Of a stretch of 30,346 nt of DNA, positions 22,421-29,176 are shown in pieces. Origin of the DNA: Clostridiaceae bacterium (GTDB taxonomy: Bacteria; Bacillota; Clostridia; Saccharofermentanales; UBA5734). The DNA lies in contig JAAYBY010000079.1 of the NCBI GenBank assembly GCA_012729935.1, positions 1 to 30,346 on the forward strand, in the 5' to 3' direction. Under the pieces are notes generated by a model. The model was not told the origin of the DNA and searched no databases. It saw only the letters and a list, made by a program, of their open reading frames with translations. Positions within the stretch are counted from its first letter, which is position 1; each line of letters begins with the position of its first letter. Both the position numbers and the translations under genes were made by a program.

Positions 22421-23431
22421 TCAGCTGTCACTCAGCGCTGCGAATTTATCCATCATGCCAAGCGCTTTCCCGGTTCCGATCGCAACACAGGAAATCGCCT
22501 CATCAGCAACAACTACATCGATGCCGACCTTGGCCGCAAGCATCCGGTCCAAGCCGTAGAGGAGCGCGCCGCCGCCTGTTAAAACAATACCGCGCTGGCT
22601 GATATCAGCCATCAATTCCGGCGGCGTCCGTTCAAGCACAGAATGAACAGCTTCAAAAATCTGACTGACCGGTTCTTCCAGTGCTTCGAGCATTTCTGTC
22701 GATGTCACGGAAATCGTCGCCGGCAATCCTGTGATCAAATTACGTCCGCGGACTTCCATGGTCAATTCCTCATCCCGCGGGTAGGCACAGCCGATGTTGA
22801 TTTTCAGTTCTTCAGCAGTTCTATCACCAATTAATATATTGTGTTTACGACGGACATGTTTGACGATCGCTTCGTCAAAACGATCGCCGGCCACTTTCAG
22901 CGAATAATCAACAACCGGCTGACACAAAGAGATGACAGCGATATCGCACGTTCCGCCGCCCACGTCGACAATCATGCTGCCGCAGGCTTTGGTTATGTCG
23001 ATACCGGCCCCGATTGCAGCTGCAATCGGTTCGCGAATTAAAAACACATCTTTTGCTCCTGCATGTTTACAGGCATCTTCAACTGCCTTCTGCTCAACGG
23101 GTGTGATCACGCTGGGCACGCAGACAACGATTGTCGGTTTGAAATAACGGGAAAAAATGCCTTTGCAGACACGCCCGATAAAAGCTTTTAGCATCACTTC
23201 CGTTACCTTGAAATCAGAAATGACGCCATCACGCAATGGACGAATCGCATCAACAATACCCGGTGTTCTTCCAAGCATCAGACTGGCATTTTCACCAACA
23301 GCCAGCACCTTGCCGGTTTTTGAATTAATGGCTACCACAGAAGGCTCCCGAAGAACAACGCCTCGTCCTTTTACATAAATCAATACAGATGCCGTTCCCA
23401 GGTCAATCCCAATATCCATGCCTAATCCCAT
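22421..23431 (-). CDS. MreB/Mbl-family cell-shape actin
   Basis: MreB-family filaments guide side-wall peptidoglycan synthesis at the inner membrane. The protein (336 residues) has the actin-type phosphate 1 motif GIDLGTASVLIYVKG, the connecting VCVPSVITPVEQKAV, phosphate 2 in VDVGGGTCDIAVIS and the adenosine motif GIVLTGGGALLYGLD. The ATG at 23431 (MGLGMDIGIDLGTAS) is 7 bases after GAGG; upstream in-frame ATGs would add an unconserved basic leader. It is a solitary gene here, without mreC or mreD, which suggests an Mbl or MreBH-type paralogue, but MreB itself is not excluded. Confidence 0.94.
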   Translation of the reverse strand: MGLGMDIGIDLGTASVLIYVKGRGVVLREPSVVAINSKTGKVLAVGENASLMLGRTPGIVDAIRPLRDGVISDFKVTEVMLKAFIGRVCKGIFSRYFKPTIVVCVPSVITPVEQKAVEDACKHAGAKDVFLIREPIAAAIGAGIDITKACGSMIVDVGGGTCDIAVISLCQPVVDYSLKVAGDRFDEAIVKHVRRKHNILIGDRTAEELKINIGCAYPRDEELTMEVRGRNLITGLPATISVTSTEMLEALEEPVSQIFEAVHSVLERTPPELMADISQRGIVLTGGGALLYGLDRMLAAKVGIDVVVADEAISCVAIGTGKALGMMDKFAALSDS

Positions 23432-23508
23432 AGACAAACCTCTTTCCATATGACTGAAGCAAGGCCTGCCACCAGATAAACTCTGTTTCAGCCTTGCCAA
23501 TTCGTTCT

Positions 23509-23537
23509 TTGTGAACGTTGCTTTTCAATGATACAAT
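23509..23537 (+). promoter_or_regulatory. Promoter of the TraX-family gene
   Basis: The plus strand shows TTGTGA (23509-23514), a 17-base spacer and TACAAT (23532-23537). It overlaps the mbl promoter, so polymerase should occupy only one at a time. Confidence 0.5.
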
Positions 23538-23556
23538 AGGTTTATCAGATAATCAA
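23528..23556 (-). promoter_or_regulatory. Promoter of the mreB/mbl gene
   Basis: The minus strand shows TTGATT (23551-23556), a 17-base spacer and TATCAT (23528-23533). Its -10 overlaps the -10 of the opposing promoter. Confidence 0.5.
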
Positions 23557-23559
23557 CTT

Positions 23560-23585
23560 AATTGGCTGTGCTCCAGCCAATTTTT
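23560..23585 (+). terminator. Terminator-like hairpin in the traX leader
   Basis: A perfect 9-bp stem (AATTGGCTG/CAGCCAATT, 5-base loop) runs into T residues on the plus strand, between the promoter and the ribosome site at 23595-23600. It fits an attenuator. On the minus strand no T-run follows. Confidence 0.6.
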
Positions 23586-23607
23586 ACGCGTTGCAGGGAG
23601 TTATCAT

Positions 23608-24426
23608 ATGCTCAAACTGATCGCAGCAATATTGATGCTGGCCGACCATATCGGTTTCTATTTTTATGACCTGCTGCCCGACCCACTCACATTGCTGCTG
23701 CGTACAGCCGGACGTCTTGCCTTTCCGGTTTTTGCCTGGCTGGTTGCCCGCGGGTTTACACGAACACGCCACCCTTTGGCTTATTTCATTCGCATGACCA
23801 TTTTTGCCGGTCTCTCTGAAGTGATCATCCGTTACGGCCATCATCTGGTTGGACTGCAGCTGGACGGCACCAATGTACTGATCACATTCGCCCTCGCACT
23901 TGTTATGCTATCCGGATACCGGCTGGCAAGTCATTCATATTTTGATATGATCGCCAGCCTGAAACCTGTTTCCCCTTCACTGGGAGCGCCGGACTTGCGT
24001 TATGATGTCCGCATTAATCCGGGCGGTATAGATCTTGATCCGAAGATCGGACTGCCAATCGGAATCATCATGATGCTGATTGCTGCCGGAGCTGCACTGA
24101 TCCTGAAACCGGATTATGGTCTGTACGGTTTGCTTGCAGTCCTGCTGTTTCATGTTGTCATCGACCGCTATGACGAGTCAGTCCATTTGAAGCGTTCGGT
24201 TCAGGGATTCATTGTGCTCAATGCATTTTTTCTGGTGGTTCGGATCTTTTTTCTGGACTGGCCTGTTGACTGGGCTGTCCTGCAGTGCTTTGCGGTGATT
24301 GCCCTCCCTGTCTGCTTCAGGCTGGATCACGATCGAAGGCCAGGCCGTTTTCAACAATATTTTTTCTATTTGTTTTATCCGATTCATATTTTTCTGTTAT
24401 GTCTGATTCGACTGTTGATTGGTTGA
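23608..24426 (+). CDS. TraX-family membrane acyltransferase-like protein
   Basis: A 272-residue polytopic protein of the TraX family, named after the F-plasmid pilin N-acetylase. The start gives MLKLIAAILMLADHIGFYFY; the LADHIG motif and the following LLRTAGRLAFPVFAWLVARGF are family hallmarks. About eight hydrophobic helices span the protein, and a loop of about 30 polar residues (LGAPDLRYDVRINPGG) interrupts the middle. The C-terminal FFYLFYPIHIFLL is also typical. The ATG at 23608 follows AGGGAG by 7 bases; an ATG 90 bases upstream precedes the promoter's start and is rejected. No conjugation or pilin gene is nearby, so the substrate is unknown; many chromosomal TraX proteins occur in Clostridia. 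Confidence 0.88.
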   Translation: MLKLIAAILMLADHIGFYFYDLLPDPLTLLLRTAGRLAFPVFAWLVARGFTRTRHPLAYFIRMTIFAGLSEVIIRYGHHLVGLQLDGTNVLITFALALVMLSGYRLASHSYFDMIASLKPVSPSLGAPDLRYDVRINPGGIDLDPKIGLPIGIIMMLIAAGAALILKPDYGLYGLLAVLLFHVVIDRYDESVHLKRSVQGFIVLNAFFLVVRIFFLDWPVDWAVLQCFAVIALPVCFRLDHDRRPGRFQQYFFYLFYPIHIFLLCLIRLLIG

Positions 24427-24476
24427 AGTGTCGGTTCATTTGATTCAGCTAAACTCATGATTAATCAAAAACAGGT

Positions 24477-24505
24477 GTGAAAACGAGGTCTATTTCTGTT
24501 AGAAT
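24477..24505 (+). promoter_or_regulatory. Promoter of leuS
   Basis: A -35-like GTGAAA (24477-24482), a 17-base spacer and an extended -10 TGTTAGAAT (TAGAAT at 24500-24505) precede leuS, leaving a short leader of about 40 bases. Confidence 0.5.
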
Positions 24506-24551
24506 GGTTTAGATTATAGTCTTCAGACGGAAGCGAAGCGAGGTAATGAAC

Positions 24552-27020
24552 ATGTCCTATTCCGTGGAAACAGACCGTAAATGGCAGCAATTCTGGGACG
24601 AAAGCGGCTTGAACCAGTTTAATCCTGAGAGAATCGAAAAGAAGCTGTATGTACTGGAAATGTTCTCGTATCCATCTGGTGCCAATCTTCATGTCGGACA
24701 CTGGTATAATTATGCCTTGTCTGATTCATGGGCTCGCATGAAAAAGATGCAGGGTTATGAAGTTTTCCAGCCAATGGGCTTTGACGCGTTTGGACTTCCT
24801 GCTGAGAATTACGCCATCAAAACGGGCATCCACCCGCACGACAGCACAATGGCCAACATTAAAACCATGAAGAAGCAGCTTCGTGAAATGGGAGGACTGT
24901 TTGATTGGCGTCATGAGCTTGCAACCTGTCTTCCGGACTATTACCGCTGGAACCAATGGCTTTTTCTCAAACTATTTGAACGAGGTCTTGCCTATCGCAA
25001 GAAGGCTCCTGTCAACTGGTGCCCGACCTGCAATACAGTGCTGGCCAATGAACAGGTGGTTGATGGAACATGTGAACGCTGCGAATCAGATGTCGTCCGT
25101 AAACACCTGACCCAATGGTTTTTTCGAATAACGGATTACGCTCAGGAACTCCTTGATGATCTGGACAAACTCGATTGGCCGGACAAGACAAAGAAAATTC
25201 AAATCAACTGGATCGGACGGTCAGAAGGTGCTGAGCTCATTTTTGGTGCTGAAAAGGGCGGCTCGCCGATATTGGACCCCGAGGGAAAACCGGTTGAATT
25301 ATCCGTCTTTACAACACGGACTGACACCTTGATGGGTGTCACATATGTTGTTGTGGCACCGGACAGTGATCTGTGTGCACTGTTAACGACTGACGACTGC
25401 CGATCGAGTGTCGAAGCCTATCAGGAACAGTCAGGCAAAGTGTCTGAGATTGACCGCCTGTCCACAACTCGCGAAAAGACCGGGGTCTTTACCGGATCAT
25501 ACGCCATTCACCCAATCACAGGCGAACGAATTCCTGTCTGGACAGCAGACTATGTTCTGGCGGGTTACGGAACGGGCGTGGTTATGGCTGTACCGGCACA
25601 TGATGAGCGGGATTTTGAATTTGCCACACTGTTTAATCTGCCGATCAAGCGGGTCATCCGGTCGACTGACGGGTCAGCCGATGATCTTCCCTTTGTTGAA
25701 AAAGGAATTTTGTCGGACAGCGGTACCTACTCAGGCCTCACGTCTGATCGCGCGATCGAAGCCATTCTGGCTGATTTGTCGCTGGTGGAAAAAGGCAATC
25801 TGAAAATCAACTATCGTCTGCGCGACTGGCTGGTTTCCCGCCAAAGATACTGGGGAACACCCATCCCCATGATTCATTGCGAGCAATGTGGCGCCGTACC
25901 GGTACCGGAGAAAGATCTGCCTGTTGAGCTTCCCTACGATGTTGAATTTACACCCGACGGTGAGTCACCGCTCAAAAAAAATCTGGCCTTCATCAACACC
26001 CGTTGCCCGGTATGTGGCGGCCCTGCCAAGCGTGATCCTGACACACTCGACACGTTTGTCTGCTCCAGCTGGTATCAGTTCCGGTATGTCGACAACAAAA
26101 ATAACAAAGAACCATTCAGTAAAGAACTTGTCAATCAGATGTGTCCTGTCGATAAATATATCGGCGGTGCTGAACATGCGGCAATGCATCTGCTTTATGC
26201 CCGCTTTATCACAAAAGCTTTGCGCGACATGGGTTATCTCGATTTTGACGAACCATTCAAATCACTGGTTCACCAGGGAACAATTCTCGGTGCGGACGGT
26301 CAGAAAATGTCGAAATCACGCGGAAACACCATTTCGCCGGATGCCTATATCCAGCAATTCGGCTCAGATGTCTTCCGCATGTATCTGGGATTCGGATTTG
26401 CCTATACGGAAGGCGGCCCCTGGAATGACGACGGCGTCAAGGCGATTGCCAAATTCCTCACGCGGATCGAACGTCTGGTTGACTCGCTTGATTTGAACGT
26501 TACAAATGAGCGTCATTCAGATTCGGATGCGCGCAAGCTGCTTTATGCCCGCCATCATGCCATCAAATCCGTGACTCAGGATGCGGAGCGGTTCCAGTTC
26601 AACACGTCAATATCCAGAATGATGGAATTGCTGAATGCGATTAATCTCTACCAGAGCACTGCACAAAAATGTCAAAAGCAGCTCCTTATTGAGACCGTAC
26701 AGGATCTGATCCTGCTGCTGGCACCGTTTGCACCCCACTTTGCGGAAGAGCAATGGGAAAGGCTCGGACACAGTGAATCGATTTTCCGTGCTGCCTGGCC
26801 GGTTTTTGATCCAGATGCCCTGATCCTGGATACAGTTGAGATTGCCGTCCAGGTTAACGGCACAATCAAATACCGCATAGATGTGCCGACCCAGGCCGAC
26901 CGGGAAGCCATCCAGCAGCTGATCATGAGTGATCCGCGAACAGAGCGCGCGATGGACGATAAAGAGCTGAAAAAATTCATCTTCGTCCCAGGCCGGCTGG
27001 TCAATCTCGTTGTCGCTTAA
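24552..27020 (+). CDS. leuS: Leucyl-tRNA synthetase
   Basis: LeuRS charges tRNA-Leu in the cytoplasm. The protein (822 residues) has the class I signatures HVGH (about 47-50) and KMSKS (585-589, in GADGQKMSKSRGN), a zinc-binding insertion with CPTCNT and CERCES, the CP1 editing domain with TTRTDTLMGVTYV and GYGTGVVMAVPAHDERD, a second Cys pair set (CEQCG, CPVCGG) and the C-terminal tRNA-binding domain ending in KKFIFVPGRLVNLVV. The ATG at 24552 is 8 bases after GAGG; the ATG at 24546 is only 2 bases from it and less likely. A DUF5317-like gene follows by 5 bases. Confidence 0.98.
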   Translation: MSYSVETDRKWQQFWDESGLNQFNPERIEKKLYVLEMFSYPSGANLHVGHWYNYALSDSWARMKKMQGYEVFQPMGFDAFGLPAENYAIKTGIHPHDSTMANIKTMKKQLREMGGLFDWRHELATCLPDYYRWNQWLFLKLFERGLAYRKKAPVNWCPTCNTVLANEQVVDGTCERCESDVVRKHLTQWFFRITDYAQELLDDLDKLDWPDKTKKIQINWIGRSEGAELIFGAEKGGSPILDPEGKPVELSVFTTRTDTLMGVTYVVVAPDSDLCALLTTDDCRSSVEAYQEQSGKVSEIDRLSTTREKTGVFTGSYAIHPITGERIPVWTADYVLAGYGTGVVMAVPAHDERDFEFATLFNLPIKRVIRSTDGSADDLPFVEKGILSDSGTYSGLTSDRAIEAILADLSLVEKGNLKINYRLRDWLVSRQRYWGTPIPMIHCEQCGAVPVPEKDLPVELPYDVEFTPDGESPLKKNLAFINTRCPVCGGPAKRDPDTLDTFVCSSWYQFRYVDNKNNKEPFSKELVNQMCPVDKYIGGAEHAAMHLLYARFITKALRDMGYLDFDEPFKSLVHQGTILGADGQKMSKSRGNTISPDAYIQQFGSDVFRMYLGFGFAYTEGGPWNDDGVKAIAKFLTRIERLVDSLDLNVTNERHSDSDARKLLYARHHAIKSVTQDAERFQFNTSISRMMELLNAINLYQSTAQKCQKQLLIETVQDLILLLAPFAPHFAEEQWERLGHSESIFRAAWPVFDPDALILDTVEIAVQVNGTIKYRIDVPTQADREAIQQLIMSDPRTERAMDDKELKKFIFVPGRLVNLVVA

Positions 27021-27025
27021 CGATA

Positions 27026-27688
27026 ATGGATAAGCTGCTGCTCAACCTGTTTGGATTATCTGCAGGACTGCTCGTCGGGATTCTCCTCAAACGGACATGG
27101 CGTCCACTGCTTTTTGAATCATGGCGGGCTTTGTTTCTGCTTATTCCGGCCACCCTTGCTTCCTCATCTTTCTTTATTCTGATGCGGCTCTGGCCCGATC
27201 GGGTTATGCGTGATGGCCCTTTCCTGCTGATGTCTCTGGCGTTACTGCGTTTTTTTATCTGGAGTCTGTTTTTTCTAATAAACACACTGCCTGCTTCCCT
27301 GTTTTCAAAACAGGCGGACACCAAGCTTAATGTGATGCAAAAACTGGCAATGCTTCCTGTTTTACTGGGCATCTCCGGCGAGACAGCAGTATTGCTTGTC
27401 AATCACGGTACGTGGCCGGTTTCAGAAATTTTGCTAACGCGTTCAGTACCACCGGCTGTGATCGCAGGCATTAGAAACAACGCCTATATTTTTCTGCGGC
27501 TGATCACACCAGAAACCGGATTACCCTGGCTGGGTCAGATATGGCCATTTCCCGTTTTCTTCCAGGGCTTAACTGCCATACCGGCGATCAGTCCCGCGGA
27601 ATTATTGACAGCGGCAGGGTTCTTTCTGATCGGAGTCAGTCAGTTTTCCGTTCACCCTGTCCATCACAGCGCACGGACCAGCCAATAA
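27026..27688 (+). CDS. DUF5317-like membrane protein
   Basis: A 220-residue protein with about five hydrophobic helices. Two patterns resemble DUF5317: NHGTWPVSEILL, like the NGGxMPVS stretch, and LRLITPETGLPWLGQIWPFP followed by SPAELLTAAGFFLIG, like the TxLxxLGDxIPxP...SxGDxxxxxG ending. The similarity is by eye. The usual acidic Asp in LGD is Gln here. It begins 5 bases after leuS without a clear ribosome site, suggesting coupled expression. The role is unknown. Confidence 0.7.
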   Translation: MDKLLLNLFGLSAGLLVGILLKRTWRPLLFESWRALFLLIPATLASSSFFILMRLWPDRVMRDGPFLLMSLALLRFFIWSLFFLINTLPASLFSKQADTKLNVMQKLAMLPVLLGISGETAVLLVNHGTWPVSEILLTRSVPPAVIAGIRNNAYIFLRLITPETGLPWLGQIWPFPVFFQGLTAIPAISPAELLTAAGFFLIGVSQFSVHPVHHSARTSQ

Positions 27689-27715
27689 TCCGGCTTTGCT
27701 TTGACTCTCAAAAGA

Positions 27716-27745
27716 TTAGAACTTCGAACAATAGTGTGGTAAAAT
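27716..27745 (+). promoter_or_regulatory. Possible promoter of the E2-like gene
   Basis: TTAGAA (27716-27721), an 18-base spacer and an extended -10 TGGTAAAAT (TAAAAT at 27740-27745) lie about 50 bases before the gene. Confidence 0.4.
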
Positions 27746-27797
27746 ACACAAAGCAGTTTCAACAGCTGAACAACTGGGATTTATGGGGAGATTGAAA

Positions 27798-28703
27798 ATG
27801 GGGAAGAAGTGGTTTAGCCGACCGGATGGTACCTATCTGAAAAAAATCGATCCGTTTATGCGTTTTTTTCCTTACATCATGAAAGGAAGAAATGAGGCGG
27901 CAATTTATTTTTCGCAGCAAATCGACATCACGACCTTAAAAAGCTACCTGAATCAACGGAATCGCGAAGCGGCATCGAGCCATACAGGCGTTAAATCTAC
28001 ATTATTTCATGCAGTCATGACAGCGCTTGTCAAGACGATTTATGAGCGGCCGCAAATGAATCGTTTCATCAGTGGACGTCGCGTTTATCAGCGGCATGAT
28101 CTTTCCTTTGCTTTTGTCATCAAACGTGAATTCAACGATGAAAGCAATGAAGAGATCGCAGTTCTGCGTTTTAATCCAGATGATACACTGAGCAGTATCT
28201 CTCAGCGAATTCAGGATGAAGTTAAAAACGTCCGCCGCTCTGCGAAAGTCGACGATAAAAAACGTCATGGTATTTTAAACTGGTTCAACTACCTGATGAA
28301 TATGCCTCGCATTCTGCTTAGAGGACTGGTGCGATTTCTAGCCTGGCTCGACTACCATGGCTGGCTGCCGCGTTTTGTCGTTGAACTGGATCCGATGCAC
28401 AGCAGCGTTTTTATATCCAATCTGGGCAGTCTCGGAATTGATGCCCCATTCCACCATTTATACGAGTGGGGTACGACATCGATCTTTATGACGATTGGCG
28501 TCTCAGAGAAAAAGCCACTTGTTTCACCGAGCGGACAAATGAACATCTGTGATGTCGTCAATATCGCATTCACCATCGATGAACGTATCAGTGACGGTTT
28601 TTATTTTGCCCGTTCACTGAAGCGATTCAAGCACCTGCTGGAGCATCCTGAAGAACTGGATGAACCTTCAATTCTACCGGATGTGTCTGCAGAAAATGAC
28701 TGA
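27798..28703 (+). CDS. 2-oxoacid dehydrogenase E2-like acyltransferase domain protein, catalytic His absent
   Basis: A 301-residue stand-alone protein with the chloramphenicol-acetyltransferase/E2 fold. Visible family segments are KSTLFHAVMTALVKTIYERP (about 66-85), LSFAFVIKR, SSVFISNLGSLGIDAPFHH (about 202-220), IFMTIGVSEKKP, and the active-site region FTIDERISDGFYFARSLKR. The consensus is DHRxxDG with a catalytic His; here Glu262 replaces it while D266-G267 remain. No lipoyl or subunit-binding domain precedes it, and no E1 or E3 gene is near. The ATG at 27798 is 7 bases after GGGGAG; an earlier ATG at 27783 overlaps that site. Function unknown; it may transfer an acyl group by another mechanism or be a non-catalytic binding protein. 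Confidence 0.85.
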   Translation: MGKKWFSRPDGTYLKKIDPFMRFFPYIMKGRNEAAIYFSQQIDITTLKSYLNQRNREAASSHTGVKSTLFHAVMTALVKTIYERPQMNRFISGRRVYQRHDLSFAFVIKREFNDESNEEIAVLRFNPDDTLSSISQRIQDEVKNVRRSAKVDDKKRHGILNWFNYLMNMPRILLRGLVRFLAWLDYHGWLPRFVVELDPMHSSVFISNLGSLGIDAPFHHLYEWGTTSIFMTIGVSEKKPLVSPSGQMNICDVVNIAFTIDERISDGFYFARSLKRFKHLLEHPEELDEPSILPDVSAEND

Positions 28704-28800
28704 ATCCTGTTTTCGTAACATATGACATGGTAATACAGACTATTTATGGTAAACTAAAATCAAATAGCTAAAAACAGGTCAAAACCTGCCAGGAGGTAAT

Positions 28801-29025
28801 ATGAGCATGGTAACAAAAGATATGATCATTTCAGATGTACTCAATATGGACCGGGGAACGGTTCCGATTTTCTTCCGCAATGGACTTCATTGTCTCGGTT
28901 GCGCAATGGCTTCCGGTGAAACCATTGAAGAAGCATGTGCCGTTCATGGGCTGGACTGTGATCTGCTGATGGATGAGCTGAACAATTTCTTTGAAGTGAA
29001 GGATTTACCTCAGGCAGACGTCTGA
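28801..29025 (+). CDS. DUF1858 small CxxC protein
   Basis: A 74-residue soluble protein made of a single DUF1858 domain: TKDMIISDVLNMDRGTVPIFFRNGLHCLGCAMASGETIEEAC. The CLGC pair is the redox or metal site that defines the hybrid-cluster-protein-associated disulfide family, found mostly in anaerobes. The start at 28801 follows AGGAGG by 4 bases; a second ATG six bases on is possible. A strong terminator follows, so it is the last gene of its transcript or monocistronic. No hybrid cluster protein gene is adjacent. Confidence 0.9.
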   Translation: MSMVTKDMIISDVLNMDRGTVPIFFRNGLHCLGCAMASGETIEEACAVHGLDCDLLMDELNNFFEVKDLPQADV

Positions 29026-29045
29026 TACAGCATGTAGAGATATTG

Positions 29046-29072
29046 AAGCGGGGCGTAAACCCCGCTTTTTTT
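29046..29072 (+). terminator. Intrinsic terminator after the DUF1858 gene
   Basis: AAGCGGGG/CCCCGCTT with a 6-base loop is followed by five further T residues. Confidence 0.9.
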
Positions 29073-29176
29073 ATACGTCAACACGGAACTTTTACGTTGC
29101 AAAGGCGTCCAAAAACTGATTGATCCGTTCTCTGCCGGACTTGTGATGCTGGCAGATCAGAAAGAAGGGTTGAGCC

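Noticed and set aside
25888..26496. Open frame of 202 codons inside leuS in another frame
   Set aside because: It lies fully within the certain leuS coding region and lacks family features.
28771..28796. CAGGT/ACCTG hairpin before the DUF1858 gene as a riboswitch
   Set aside because: A 5-bp stem with a 4-base loop is too small to support a riboswitch call.
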